Part shown: positions 1 through 10,960 of the stretch, piece after piece
Layout of the letters: each line of letters begins with the position of its first letter
How positions within the stretch are numbered: the stretch's first letter is position 1
Made by a program: the position numbers and the translations under genes
The notes under the pieces: generated by a model
Database searches by the model: none
Seen by the model: only the letters and a program-made list of their open reading frames with translations
What the model was told of the DNA's origin: nothing
Source: Thalassia testudinum
Taxonomy: Eukaryota; Streptophyta; Magnoliopsida; Alismatales; Hydrocharitaceae
Assembly: GCA_037157565.1 (NCBI GenBank)
Contig: JAZHRO010000036.1
Location: 132,812,001 to 132,876,000 of the forward strand
Reading direction: 5' to 3'
DNA: 64,000 bases

Positions 1-397
1 ACTTAGTGACATGGAGAAGCAAGAAGCAGCAGGTGGTATCTCAGTCCAGTGTAGAATTAGAGTACAGGGCTATGGCTTAGACAACTGTAGAGATGGTTTG
101 GGTCAGATCTGTTCTACATGATCTCCATATTCAGGAAGATGGACCAATGGAGATGAGATGTGATAATCGTGTTGCTACTTATATTGCTAATAACCCAATG
201 TCTCATGAGCAGACAAAACATGTTGAGGTTGACTACCACTACACTAGAGACTTGATACAACATGGAATTATCTACACTTCATCTGTATCATCTGAAGATC
301 AGATTGTAGACATATTCACGATGTCACTTGCCAGATCTATTTTTGATAAGTGTTGTTCAAAGTTGAGCATCATTAATATATATGCTCCAATTTGAGG
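1..397 (+). pseudogene. Ty1/copia RNase H C-terminal remnant (copia A)
   Basis: This is the end of a copia polyprotein entering from the left edge. It reads through the usual RNase H landmarks: TWRSKKQ, then the ELEYRAMA block, the CDN catalytic-region block (MRCDNRVATYIANNP), the TKHVEVD block and the terminal CCSKLSIINIYAP, ending just before a polypurine tract at about 392-402. An in-frame TAG interrupts the frame after the YRAMA block, so it is not functional. RNase H normally removes the RNA strand during reverse transcription in the virus-like particle. The neighbouring 3' LTR and the family resemblance to copia Q and B support the call. Confidence 0.9.
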
Positions 398-402
398 AGG
401 AG

Positions 403-550
403 TGTTGGTAGGGCACTTATTAGAGTTATTGGAGTCATTTGTTATGTTTCTTATTTTGTTGGACTCATGATGTAATTTTCCCAACACCTCTTGCTATATA
501 AAGAGGTATAGGGTTTCATTTAAGAATAAGACAAGTCATTTTCTCCGACT
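403..550 (+). repeat. 3' LTR of copia A
   Basis: It begins TGTTGG directly after a purine tract (GAGGAGGAG) and holds a TATATAAA box near 495 followed by the AGAGGTATAGGGTTT leader typical of these LTRs. By comparison with the LTRs of copia Q it ends at ...CCGACT, where - strand RNase H sequence starts abruptly. The 5' LTR lies outside the window. Confidence 0.75.
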
Positions 551-935
551 TACACTTTGTTTTTTACTTCTCCAGATGACAAGGTTTCCTCCTTGAGATG
601 TAGGATATCCTTTAGTTGACCTTCTATCATCCACAAAACCAGCACAATCTATGCCTATGTATCCATCAACATCAAGTCCATCTCCTTTCATGAATAGAAG
701 CCCCTGACTAGGATTCTTCTTTAAGTAGCAAATAATCTTGTTTATTGCCTTAAGATGAACGTCAATGGGAGCGTGCATGAACTACATCATAACATTCATT
801 GCATAGGTGATATTAGGCCTAGAAATAAGTTTCCCAACAATTTTTTAATACCTATGCTTTTGGGAGTCGTCAAGTGGTTCCCATTACTCAAGCTCAAATG
901 ACGATTGGCCTTAATTGGTGTGGCAATAGGTCTAC
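551..935 (-). pseudogene. Copia RT-end and RNase H fragment, opposite strand
   Basis: Read on the - strand this gives the RT/RNase H junction of another copia lineage: a DDSQKHRYQKIVGKLI-like block, a MHAP block, KAINKIICYLKKNP, then RRSTKGY, GGNLV and WRSKKQS. It resembles the RNase H of copia N (45.7-46.5 kb) more than that of copia A or B. It has no LTR of its own and is bounded on the left by the copia A LTR, so it is either the sequence copia A inserted into or a rearrangement scrap. Several codons are decayed. Confidence 0.75.
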
Positions 936-984
936 AACCAAGTTTCCTAGTTTCTTTTGTAATTGGTGTGGTAATAGATTTGAA
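936..984. repeat. Short direct repeat at a copia junction
   Basis: An AATTGGTGTGGYAATAG motif occurs at about 913-929 and again at about 960-976, flanking a short spacer at the junction between the - strand scrap and copia B. This may mark the repair event that joined the two. Confidence 0.4.
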
Positions 985-1532
985 GTGTTGGTGTTACATT
1001 TCATGAAGCAATTCCTTACCTTTTTGTTGTTGCCAGACAGTTGTAGAGTGTGCCAGAGTATGCTCTTATGCTAGTTGCTTCTATGCCACTTGGTGTCTTC
1101 TCAGATAGTAGCAAATCTCATTCTTCTACAGAACCATCTACCAGCACATTCAAGATTGTACCAGTGGATGAGCATACGTTTAAGGGTCACACTTATCAGT
1201 TGCCAATTTCATACAGGGCAAGGCCACCCTCCTCTATTCCACAGTCCTCTCCTAGTTCAGGTAGTGTTGAGAACCCGGAGGCTCCTCGTCAGGATATTCC
1301 TACAGGTATAGAGTCTTGCACAGAGGACGTTCCTTCAAGTTCTGATGATACTCCTGAGGACACTATCGTTGTTGTAGAGGATGATATTGACCTTCCAATA
1401 GCAATACGGAAGGCACCTCACAGTTGTGCACATTATCGAGCTGCAGGGGCATCCGTTTGTGATGGCTTGGGTACTTCATTTGTTGCCTTTATGATGACTC
1501 TGTCAGCATCTCATCTGCATACCTCGCATTAG
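985..1532 (+). pseudogene. Copia B integrase tail and linker
   Basis: The first codons match the copia integrase tail (VTFHEAIPYLF). They are followed by the low-complexity, Ser/Pro-rich spacer that separates integrase from RT, including DEHTFKGHTYQ, which recurs in copia Q near 56.9 kb, and the IAIRKAPHSCAHY block just before RT. The stretch from 1050 to 1532 is open. It has no catalytic role by itself. Confidence 0.75.
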
Positions 1533-1538
1533 GAGGCC

Positions 1539-2413
1539 ATGCTTCATTCCGAGTGGCATTTAGCGATGGAGGAAATGGAAGTCGTTCGTTCTAGAGGCAT
1601 GTGGGAACTTACACTGAGACCAGTAGGAGTTCATGTTATGGGGTGTCGATGGGTCTTTGCTTTAAAATACAACCCTGATGTGTCTATTTCCTGGCATAAG
1701 ACTTGCTTGGTGGCCAAAGGGTTTACCCAGACGTATGGGTGGACTTTTTTGACATCTTCTCACCGGTGGTAAGGCTCCCAACCATGCATATCCTCCTTTT
1801 AGTGGCAGCAAACAGAGATTGGAATTTCCATCAATTGGACATGAAGGTCTTCCTCTATGGTGATCTACAAGAGGAAGTGTACATGCAACAATCCCCTGGC
1901 TTTGAGATTGAGGGAGAGTGTGTACGCATGCTAAATAAGGCCATTTATGGACTTAAGCAAAGTCCTCGTGCGTGGTTTCAGAAATTGTCAGAGGTTGTGG
2001 AAAGCATGGGTCTGAAGAGGTCCACTTTAGATCATTCTTTGTTTACCAGGAAAACTGATAAAGGTGTGGTTGTGCTTCTTGTATATGTTGATGATTTTAT
2101 CATAACCGGTGAGGAGAAACTTGCAACACAATTTTTTATGAAAGACTTAGGTTCCCCACGATATTTCTTGGGTATTGAGGTGGCTAGAGGAAAAGATGAC
2201 ATTGTGGTGAGTCAAAGGAAATATGCACTTGATGTTCTTAGGGATCCTAGGATGTTAGGAGTGCACCTGTATGATGTGGATGCAGAACCCGTGAAGAGCA
2301 AGAGCTACATGCAGTTGATAGGGAGGCTTCTATATCTTACTATTATTAGACTTGATATTTCCCTTGCAGTTGGGAAACCAAGCAACATTGGAATGCTGCA
2401 ATGCAGGTATTGA
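1539..2413 (+). pseudogene. Copia B reverse transcriptase
   Basis: RT would copy element RNA into DNA. Visible in order: WRWVFALKYN-type finger block, [10 protein letters not shown], then a one-frame shift near 1740, VDFFDIFSPV, the LDMKVFLYGDLQEEVYM block (catalytic D preserved), [12 protein letters not shown], the active-site YVDD (about 2086-2097) followed by FIITG, KDLG, and YFLGIE. The reading frame shifts once between 1703 and 1772 and stops at 2411-2413, where the sequence leaves the RT/RNase H connection. YVDD is intact but the domain cannot be translated in one piece. Confidence 0.85.
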
Positions 2414-2945
2414 GGTACTTGAAGTAGACACCGGGCTATGGTTTGTTATTCTGTAAGGGGTCTGCTATGACTATTGTAGGATACTTTGATGCAGATTATG
2501 CTGTGTCTTGTAGATCGTAAATCTACCACGGGTTTTTGTACTTATGTGGTAGGGAACTTAGTGACATGGAGAAGTAAAAAGCAGATTGTGGTTTCTAAAT
2601 CTAGTGTCGAGTCAGAGTATCGAGTTATGGCATAAACTGTAGCTAAAATGGTCTGGGTACAATCTATTATGAGAGATTTGCATGTGTAGACAGGACCCAT
2701 GGAGATGAGATGTGACAATCTTGTAGCCACCTACATAGCTAATAATCCCATTTTTCATGAGCCCACGAAGCTTATGGAAATTGATTGTCACTATACTAGA
2801 GATCTCATTTAGAAGGGTACTATCTATGCAGCTGCAGTTGCTTCAGAGGACCAGACGACATATTTTCACAAAGCCGCTGCATAAAGGTGCTTTTGATACA
2901 TGTTGTGACAAGCTGAGCATGATAGACATCTATGGTCCGGCTTGA
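2414..2945 (+). pseudogene. Copia B RNase H
   Basis: A decayed RNase H follows RT, with recognisable GTGVVGYFDADYA-like, STTGFCTYV-like, GNLVTWRSKKQ and MRCDN..TYIANNP blocks and the closing DTCCDKLSMIDIYG. Several stops and frameshifts interrupt it. It ends at a polypurine tract (TTGAGGGCGAG) immediately before the 3' LTR. Confidence 0.8.
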
Positions 2946-2952
2946 GGGCGAG

Positions 2953-3113
2953 TGTTACAATATTTCTCCTTATTTTATTTGCTATTTTGTGGTGTTTTCA
3001 CTATTTTATTATTTTGTGTGATTCTATCATGTAACTTGCCCACACCTCTCCCTCTATAAAGAGGTGTACGGTTTCCAAGGAATATAACTTTTTTATTCCC
3101 ACAAACTTCAACT
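2953..3113 (+). repeat. 3' LTR of copia B
   Basis: Begins TGTTACAATATT after the polypurine tract, carries CTATAAAGAGG as TATA region near 3053, and ends ACTTCAACT like the LTRs of copia Q. L1 sequence on the - strand begins right after it, so no target duplication can be checked against a left end. Confidence 0.75.
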
Positions 3114-3780
3114 ACATCAATTGTTTTAATTACCGATATTGGTGGTCACGGAGAAATGGAAAATTGGAATGGTAGACAACACCGACTTCAACAAGACAAG
3201 TCTTCCTCCCCTAGAAAGAACTTTGCCTCTCCATCCCGACAAACGACTGTCTAAATACATAGTCGTTTCCCCACCAAAGGGGCCCAAGTCACCCACTACA
3301 AGTCGTTTCCCCTTCAGGGGGAGACCAAGGTAGGAAATAGACAGTGTAGAAATCTCAATGTGTAATTGTTGCAAGCACACCTTAGCCTTAGAATCTAGGT
3401 TGATCAACACAAAAGTAGATTTTCTATGATTGACCAACAATCTGCATCTCACCAAAAATATGCACTAATGACTCAAGGTGCTCTACATTCGAGCTTCCAC
3501 GCTTAATAAGAAAAGAGAATTATCCGCATGTTGCAAAATAGACGTAACACATGCACCATCTCGGACTCCATGGAAACCTCTTAATCGATCCCCATCGCAA
3601 GCTTTGAACATCTTCATTGCCCAATTGTTGGCTGCCAGAATGTAAAGCAAAGGAGCCAGAGGATAACCCTGTCTTACCCCACATCTACTTGGAGTCCATC
3701 CTGTCTAGCCTCCCAATATCACACAGAGCCTCCTCCCTAGCCCAATTATTCCTCTCCTTGAGTTTCTTCTTTCATAAATA
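3114..3780 (-). pseudogene. L1 ORF2 reverse transcriptase, C-terminal half
   Basis: From 3780 downward the - strand shows GVRQGYPLAPLLYIL, a QHADNSLFL block where active elements have a YADDxLxF-like motif, so the second catalytic Asp is changed, and then the well-known LGLPLKG ... RLSGWRGKVLSRGGRLVLLKSVLS region (3126-3455, open). This is the palm/thumb end of a non-LTR RT that would prime on nicked target DNA. The N-terminal RT half is deleted and frames shift between the blocks. Confidence 0.85.
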
Positions 3781-3789
3781 TGGATCTTA

Positions 3790-4628
3790 GTTTCCTTAGT
3801 TTCATTGCTAATGTTCTGGTAGTAGTAGACTCCTGTGGCTTTGCTAGTACGACATCCTGCACAACACCATGGAAGTTAGTCTCCAAGAGTCGGGACTTCT
3901 CAAACTTAAAATAAGTAGATAGCTTGGATCCTTCATCAGACTTCTAAAGAAGAGGAGTATGGTCCGAAAATGGGCATGGTTGGGCAACCACCTCTGCCAA
4001 CTGGAACATCTCCGTAAGCTCCATCGATGATAAGAAACAATCGATCCTAGAATTGGACCCAGAAGAATTCCTCTAAGTGAACCTGCATCGAGACACAGGC
4101 AGGTCATATAGCTCCAAGTTAGCCACAAGTCTCTCAAAGACTTCAATGGATTTATCACACTTGCCATCAAGTTGGTCATCTACAGAAAGTGTCGCATTGA
4201 AATTACCTCCCATGAGCCATGGCCTCCCATCCACAAATGTCGATGCTTGTTGAAGCTCCTCTCACAACTTGATCGTCAAGGCGTCATCACATGGCCCATA
4301 GATGCACGTGAACATGAAGGAGACCCCATCTGCAATTCTTTGGAGGTAACCCGACAATGACCACCTCCTTGTTAGCTGATTTGTAAACTAAAAGATGGAT
4401 CCCTTCTAAGCCATCATCAACCCCCCTGAGGGACCCACAGAGTCCACCGTTAGGAAGGAGTCAAAGACACCCCCCAATCTCTCCCTTAGCGGGGACCTCC
4501 AACTTTTCAACCTTTGTTTCATGGAGTAGAACAACATCAACCCCCTAATCCATCAAGTACCTTCGCAACACTCCCTTCCAATCAGATGACTAAAGTCCTC
4601 ACACGTTCATGGACAAAACCTTAATCAT
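3790..4628 (-). pseudogene. L1 ORF2 endonuclease domain
   Basis: ORF2 begins at the ATG complementary to 4626-4628 (MIKVLSMNV..GL), the usual start of plant L1 endonucleases. It continues with DVVLLHETK, GGNFNATLS, SSGSNSRIDCFLSS and PCPFSDHTPLL, i.e. the N, D and SDH residues of the APE-like active site. The fold would nick the target DNA. In-frame stops (after MNV, after YLMD) and frameshifts show it is dead. Confidence 0.8.
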
Positions 4629-4639
4629 GAACACCTTTT

Positions 4640-6223
4640 TTTCCCTTCCTACCTAACGTGGGTTTAACCCCAACCACACTAGCGACCTGTGATGGCCCCT
4701 TGGCTGCTTGTTGTTGCTCCATGCTACAATGCACTGTTCTTCGAGCAGAGAAACTGCACTTGTAAATGAGTTGAGGATTTAAGGTAGTCTGGCACAGGAT
4801 TCAGCCTTCCATCACCCCTGGTCCCATTCCTTCTTGATCCCCTCGAAATTGGAGAGGTTGCACCAACAAAGGAGCAGTCTCACTACATAGTAGAACTGGC
4901 TTCGTCCTCTTTAGCTCTCCCCATCGTCCCAGAGCCTCCTTCGGTAATAGAAACAGGATGAGTGACCTTGACCATTCTCCTCCTGAAGAGCATAGGTCAT
5001 AGGTGGCTTCACCTCCTACAAATATTCCTCCATGCCATTCGATTCCTTAAAGGGGAAAAAATCCAAGTTGGAATACTTAGGTCGTTGTCCTACAGGCTCA
5101 ACACTCGCACCAGCCCAGTAAGGAAGTGGGCCCTCTTCATATTTCAAAAAAAGCAAATCAAATGGGTTGGGAAGCCTACTTGTTGCCACCTCACTTGCCA
5201 GCGACGTAGCCCCCATGTGACCACTGAAGATTGCATCGTCCAAATGGATTTTTGGGTAGGTGGGCCGCCATCTATGCATACCCCTGAAACATTTGCCCAA
5301 GAACACTTCATGGAAATTGAAATGCCATGCTTCACCTTTCAAACTTGTTGCCCACCTCTCCGACTACTATCGCAGTCGGTGGTGCCACCATCGTTATTGA
5401 CGACTATAACGCAGCTACCTGAGCGAAAGATCGCCTATCCACCTTCCTTCTGACTTGCACCATCTAAAAGCCTCCCGTTGCCTTCAAGATCAACCTTGAG
5501 GGGACCCTCATGCTAGTAGAAGTCTCCACAACTACTTTGACCAATGTTAGGTCATCCCCTTCTAGTGCCAAAGATGCGACCCTCCTCAACCGATCAAAGG
5601 CATGAACCACTGAATCCATCATCTTAATAGATTGGAGATGGAGGGGAATACCCAACAATGAGACAAAATCACTTCCTTGGCTGGAGCCCTCGCTCACAAT
5701 GCCCTACCTGCATCGAAGTGCCTCCTTCAATGGATCTAACCTCTTCAGGTGGAGGCATCTGTGAAGCATAGGTTGTCAATGAACCTAGCGGATGAGGAGG
5801 TGAGGAAGAACTTCCTTTCTCCTACCACCACTACCACCTTAAACTTTGCCTTTCCCTGCAGATGGAGTGAAACCCATCCTCTCATATTGACGAGAGAAGG
5901 ATTTTCCCATAGCACATCTCCCACTAGAGCACCACTGAGCCACCTACGTAGCCTGCCATGCACCATCGACCACGACACCTCTACCTCAAAACTTCGGGCT
6001 AGGTGGAGGGGATGCGAGCTATTCCTTACTGAAAGTAGACACGACGACTGCCAGTGCCCCACCCTTTGGCATCGAAGCACACGATCGGATCCCTATAGTC
6101 CCCAGTCACATGTCCTCTCTCCCTACAGAGGTAGCACACGATTCCTTTGGACCCACTCCATCTGCTAGACCCGTCGCTTCGACCCGCACCCTTTCTCGCC
6201 TCTCTTCTCACCTCATCTCTCAT
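4640..6223 (-). pseudogene. L1 ORF1 (zinc-knuckle, DUF4283-like) remnant
   Basis: ORF1 of plant L1 elements binds element RNA. Near the right end the - strand reads CYLCRERGHVTGDYRDPIVC, a CCHC zinc knuckle, the same layout as in the second L1 ORF1 at 60.5 kb. Lower down, 5464-5697 reads LLGIPLHLQS ... FDRLRRVASL ... ARVLVETS-like, the hydrophobic core that precedes the knuckle in these proteins in other orders. The remainder down to the ORF2 start is Ser/Pro rich and broken by frameshifts. The assignment rests on the knuckle, the GIPLH block and the position directly upstream of ORF2. Confidence 0.7.
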
Positions 6224-6236
6224 TACACCTACAAAG

Positions 6237-7330
6237 CTAAGTGGCCCACAGGTTACTCGCTTTGCTATCTATTATCCATTCATCAATACAATTAATAGAA
6301 TTTGCATTAGCTTTCTTCCCTTGGGCCAAGGCATAATTGACAATATTTGTATCCTCATGGGTAGGCTTTGACTTGGAGATGATGCTTCGAAGCTCCCTAA
6401 CCTCGTCATCAAGATCCTTGAGAGTAAGAGGCAAGCCACCATCTGGGTTCAAATCCTTCTCCATGGTATTGATGTCAGAAACAAGGGTAGCAACTTGTTT
6501 CTCCCTGGAGTTCTAACCTACATTTTTGTTCTTGGGCCGTGTAAGGTGCTTCTCGGGATGTAATTCACAGTAGAATTGAGCAGTATGTACATTCTTATGG
6601 CAAAGTGTGCACTTCCTACCACTTGGATATTCTTGGTTGCGCTCTTTCTTCAGCTGACAAGAGCATAATGATAAAAAATTATGGTATCCAAGTTAACACT
6701 AGAAGGCCTTAGATTCATCGCTTTTCTCCTCGCTTCATCGGCTTCCACCTGAGAGTACACAACCTTGATGCTACGTACTTCATCGGAGTTCAGGATTTGA
6801 GAACGGATACCCTCAAACTCCACATTCAGACCACCTAAGAAGATGAAGGTGCGATCTTCCCAAGTACAGTCCCAAAATAATTTTTAATCATGAGTGCAAG
6901 GCCATGTCTGTTTCCCATGGTAGTCCAACTATTCCCATTTGGATTTTAGAGCACCATAATACTCAACTATAGCCATCTCCCCTTGCCGAATAGTGTAGAT
7001 GTCCCTTTTAAGTTGATACTTTCTAATTGCCATCTTCTTTTGCCCATACTTTTGTTCTAGGACTATCCATATTCACACATGGTTGGCTTTTGAAGGATAA
7101 GAGTTTGTATTTTAGGAGGCCCTGAATTCACAATCCATGCCCACACTTGACCATCCCCAAGCTGTCACTTCTTGTAGTTCTTGTCTTTGTCATCGGGCAT
7201 CTCCTCTATCCCATCGTTATAACCAATTTGATTCCTTGCCATAATGGCCAACTCTAGCTGGGGACCAACGAAGATAATTGCCTTTGGTCAGCTTAATAGA
7301 AGCGATGTGCACACTAAGGCTGTATTTGGA
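6237..7330 (-). pseudogene. Copia C gag and start of protease
   Basis: On the - strand the gag N-terminus is seen at about 7240-7330 (SIKLTKGNYLRWS, the substrate-strand hallmark of copia gag). A CCHC zinc knuckle, CTLCHKNVHTAQFYC, lies at about 6555-6625. The start of the aspartic protease (EWIIDSKASNLWAT) is at 6240-6280, where the catalytic DSG has become DSK. The element then stops and L1 ORF1 begins. Gag would form the particle and the knuckle bind RNA. Stops occur between the blocks, so it is a truncated relic. Confidence 0.8.
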
Positions 7331-7979
7331 TTCCATCTTATCATTGAGTAAACCCATGTTGTACAAAACAAGAAGAACCAGGGCACTACAGCAGCAGCAG
7401 ACTGTCCAACAGAGAGAGACTGCGCAATAGGAACCAATCAACAGGAACCAGCATGTGCAGCAATGCAGCAACAGCAATAGCGATACATTATGGGGCCCTG
7501 CACACCTCAGCGACAGCCACCGCAGCAACAGCAGCTGATCAACTGACACTGCAGCAACAGTCCTGACCAGCAGCCACTGCAGCAGCCACAGCAACCGATC
7601 AACAGCCACACCTCAGCAGTGGGCACCGGGGCAGGAACCGGTTGATCAAATGGGGAACCATTGCAGCAATGCACTGGCTGCAGCAACAGAAACATGATCT
7701 ATTGATCGAACAGGGCAGGAACGAACAGCATCCGCAACCACAAACTGGAGGTCATTGCAGCCTGTCGATTGGTGGTTGGGGTAGGAACTGATCCTCACAA
7801 GTCGGCAGCAGTGACCGGAAGAAGATCCTCTCAAGCACCACTGCCACAAACCACGATACAGAGATCCCAACGCAATGCAGAGATCTCCAACTCGCACAAC
7901 TAGTGGGATCTCTCTACATGCACGCATGCACGGAGAATCTCTAATGATCATGGGTCGAAATCTACTTTGGTACCATGTT
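7331..7979 (-). other. Copia C 5' leader with primer-binding region
   Basis: Between the gag start and copia D lies a CAG/CTG-rich, low-complexity leader. Its open frames give Leu/Cys-rich strings of no recognisable function. At 7966-7977 (plus-strand TTTGGTACCATG) sits a degenerate primer-binding site (reverse complement TGGTACCAAA), marking the inner edge of C's 5' LTR, whose first bases are 7976-7984 before copia D interrupts it. Confidence 0.6.
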
Positions 7980-7984
7980 TTAAA

Positions 7985-8120
7985 AGTTGAAGAAAAGAAT
8001 GTGTTATTTTCATCATGGGAGTTCTATACCTCTTTATAAAGAGAAGAGATTTGGGAAAATAACATCATGGTCCATAAGAAATAAAGACATAAAATAGACA
8101 TAACACTACCATCTCTAACA
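7985..8120 (-). repeat. 3' LTR of copia D
   Basis: Paired with 11926-12059 over its whole length. The - strand reads TGTTAGAGATGG ... TTCAACT and contains a CTTTATAAAGAG TATA region. A polypurine tract (reverse complement of CTCCCCCTTAAGC, 8121-8133) precedes it in element orientation. Confidence 0.9.
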
Positions 8121-8127
8121 CTCCCCC

Positions 8128-8853
8128 TTAAGCTGAAGCATGAATATCTATCATGCTCAGCTTGGAACAACATGCCTCAAAGGTAGATCTCGCTAGGGGC
8201 TTTGTGAAGACATCTGTAGCCTGCTCTTCAGAAGTGACACTCGTGGTATGTAGCGTTCCACGCTGAATGAGATCCCTAGTGTAGTGGAAATCAATCTCAA
8301 CATGTTTTGTTCTCTCGTGCAACATAGGGTTATTGGCAATGTAAGTCACTGCTCTGTTATCACACCGCATCTCCATAGATCTATCTAGAGGAACATGAAG
8401 ATCTAACAAAACTGACTTGACCCAGACCATTTCAGCGGCTGTTTGGGCCATGGCCCTGTACTTTGACTCGGCACTAGATCTAGATACAATTGCTTGCTTC
8501 TTGCTCCTCCATGTAACCAAATTGTCTGCAACAAAGGTGCAAAAACTTCTGGTAAAATTTCTGTCCTTAGCACAGCTAGCATAATTAGCATCAGAGTACG
8601 CTACAATCCCCATGGGCGTTCCCTTGCGGAACAATAATTCTTGTCTTGGTGCTTTCCTCACGTACCTAAGTACCTGCATTGCAGCTTCCCAGTGCAATCT
8701 AGTTGGCTTATACATAAATTGGTTAAGCCTATCAACAGACAAAGACAAGTCTGGACGAGTGATGGTGAGGTAAAGGAGCTTACCCACCAGTTGCCTGTAG
8801 GCTTTATTGTCAACCATCTCAGATCTCTCATCATATAAATGGATTTGCAACAT
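8128..8853 (-). pseudogene. Copia D RT end and RNase H (open)
   Basis: A 241-residue open stretch that covers the end of RT (GKLLYLTITRPDLSLSVDRL) and all of RNase H: VAYSDANYAS (first Asp), FCTFVADNLVTWRSKKQ, SSAESKYRAMA (Glu), EMRCDNRAVTYIANNP (Asp), HVEIDFHYTRDL, TDVFTKPLA and the terminal CCSKLSMIDIHASA. All usual catalytic acidic residues appear present. It is the best-preserved retroelement domain in the window, though upstream RT is broken, so no full polyprotein could be made. Confidence 0.85.
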
Positions 8854-9540
8854 TTGCTGCTAACATGCCGGTCTCCTGAAGATCAAGAGCATACTTCCTC
8901 TGAGAGAGTACTACTCCATCTCTGCTGCGTACAACTTCAATTCCCAAGAAATACCTCAATTGTCCTAGATCCTTCATGACAAACTTCTCTGATAAGTGCC
9001 TCTTGACTTCATCTATCTCATCTCTGTCACCCCCAGTGATGATAAGATTATCCACATATACTAGAAGCGCCACAGTCCCCCTGTTAGTTTTTCTAGTAAA
9101 TAAGGAGTGATATGAAGTAGAGCTCCTTAGACCAATATGGTGGAGTATACCTGATAACTTCTGAAACCAGGCCCTTGAACTCTGCTTTAATCTATAGATT
9201 GCTTTCCTCAATTTGCACATACACTCCCCCTGAACCTCGAAACCCGGGGGCTACTGCATGTAAACCTCCTCCTGAAGATCATCGTAGAGAAAGGCGTTCT
9301 TCACATCCAGCTGGTATAATGGCCAGTCTCTGTGAGCAGCAGCAGAATTCGGACAATGGCAATTCGCGTAATAGGAGAGAAAGTATCAAAGAAGTCCACC
9401 CCATATGTCTGGGTGAACCCCTTTGCTATTAGCCTAGCCTTATACCTTGAAATAGACCTATCAGGGTTGTATTTCAAGGCAAAGATCCATCGGGAGCCAA
9501 CCAGTCGTAAGCCAGTAGGAAGTGAGATGAGATCCAAGTC
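8831..9540 (-). pseudogene. Copia D reverse transcriptase
   Basis: Two frames together give the RT: 9301-9537 holds [34 protein letters not shown]; 8831-9220 holds LRKAIYRLKQSSRAWF, LFTRKTNRG and LLVYVDNLIITGG. The active site therefore reads YVDN instead of YVDD, a loss of the second metal-binding Asp. The [15 protein letters not shown] block between them is shifted out of frame. It is followed by KDLGQLRYFLGIEV. The domain is not functional. Confidence 0.85.
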
Positions 9541-10060
9541 TATCTACTTCGAAGTGCTGCCATCTCATCCTCCATGGCTTGACGCTACTTTGGATCAAGC
9601 ATGGCCTGTTGGTAGGTAGACGGAATGTGTGACGCTGTAAGTGCCTGGCAGAAGCTGCTAAACTGAGGAGCATGACTATCGGTAGCCAAACTACCTGCGA
9701 CCTGGTATCTGGACTCACAGGTGCACGATGCCCTCCTAATGGCAATAGGGAGATCTGATTCATCTGGTACCTCTGATTAAATAGCTGCAGAAGGAGCCTT
9801 GCCACTGTGGTGATCTGCATTGTCTGGGGAGTTAGGTCTTACCAACTTGTCACTGGCATCAGGTACCCTCTCAACTATCTGTGAATCATCAGCTGCTGGT
9901 GAGGGAGGAGGTCTCTGAAAAGTAGTGTGATGCTTGTGATAAGTATGTAATGGCCTGTGCAATTTCTGAAAGTTATCTAGGGAGGAAGAGCTCATTTATC
10001 TATCAGCTAGAGGTCTGGACTAAGAAGTAGACACCTGAGTCTCTGTACACGGAATAGGGA
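9541..10060 (-). pseudogene. Copia D integrase-RT linker
   Basis: Ser/Pro/His-rich spacer sequence on the - strand connecting integrase and RT (for example SSSSLDNFQKLHRPLHTYHKHH and PSPAADDSQIVERVPDASD in pieces). It has no enzymatic motif. The composition and position match the linkers of copia B (1050-1532) and Q. Confidence 0.6.
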
Positions 10061-10960
10061 GGGGAAGAAAGGCAACATCATCACAAGAGCTCCTCTGTCC
10101 AGTGATTGAGAAATATGGTGTATCCTCATGGAAAGTCACATCAGCGCTAACATAGTGTCTGTTTTGTAGAGGATCATAGCAACGGTACCCCTTCTGTGTC
10201 CTAGAGTACCCTAAAAATACGTACTTGATAGTGTGAGGAGCCAGCTTGTCACGACCAGGTGATGACACATGGATGAATGCAACACATCCAAAGATCCTAG
10301 GAGACGCATGAAATAACTCATCATCTGGATGTAGAAGAAGAACCGGTATCTGCTCATGAAGAACTGAGCTAGGCATCCTGTTGATAAGATAAGTCATCAG
10401 AATTGCGTCCCCCCAGTATCTTTGCGGCACATTGTGATGAATCAATAATGTCCGGGCAACATCCAACATGTGTCTGTGCTTCCGTTCTGCGACTTCGTTC
10501 TGCTATGAAGTGTGAGGATAGATGGTCTAGTGGACAATCCTACGGGTCTTGTAGAACTCCTTAAGTATGGCAGTGCAGAACTCAAGGGCATTATCAGTCC
10601 GTACCATCTTCATTGTTGTTGAATACTGTGTGTTAATCTCCAGAAGAAGAGTCTCTATGCATCCTTCAACCTCTGCCTTGTTCTTCAACAAAAACACCCA
10701 TGTGACTCTAGAGAAATCATCTACGACAACCAGGTAGTACCAGTGTCCCATCCGGTTTAGGACTCTGCTCGGTCCCCATACGTCCATACGCAACAATTGA
10801 AATAATGTCGAACATCCAGGAGAGGTGCTAGTTGGAAAAGAGGACCAATGGTGCTTCTCCAATTGACAAGCATTACACTGTATGGTAGCAGCTGGAGAAA
10901 TATGTGGTATCACCCTCTTGCAAGTGGCCAAGATGAATATGTCATTGTAGAACACTCCCA
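10020..10960 (-). pseudogene. Copia D integrase
   Basis: Integrase would insert the cDNA. The upper part (10527-10960) shows CNACQLEKHHWSSFP (zinc-binding region), the first catalytic Asp in RMDVWGPSRV, YYLVVVDDFSRVTWVFLLKNK, and the second Asp in MVRTDNALEFC. The lower part (10020-10469) continues with the helix after the catalytic Glu region: LDVARTLLIHHNVPQRYWGDAIL, FGCVAFIHV, KYVFLGYSRTQKGYRCYDP and VSADVTFHE. A frame change and a stop near 10500 fall in the AERKHR (catalytic Glu) region between the two halves. Confidence 0.85.

Larger units (their letters stand above)
985..3113 (+). mobile_element. Copia B, 5'-truncated Ty1/copia retrotransposon
   Basis: A copia fragment running from the integrase C-terminus through linker, RT and RNase H to a 3' LTR. 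It starts inside the VTFHE motif of the integrase tail; gag, protease, most of the integrase and the 5' LTR are missing. Sequence and LTR resemble copia Q (52.1-58.9 kb) and D (8.0-12.1 kb), so I place all three in one family. It directly abuts L1 sequence on the right. Frameshifts and stops make it inactive. Confidence 0.85.
3114..6236 (-). mobile_element. L1-type LINE, internally deleted
   Basis: Read on the - strand from 6236 down to 3114 this has the order of a plant L1 element: ORF1 with a zinc-knuckle domain, ORF2 starting at 4628 with an APE-type endonuclease, then the end of the RT. The fingers and palm core of RT between endonuclease and the GVRQG block (about 3780) are missing. No poly(A) tail is visible because copia B abuts at 3113. 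On the 5' side it abuts copia C inside its protease codons. Confidence 0.8.
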
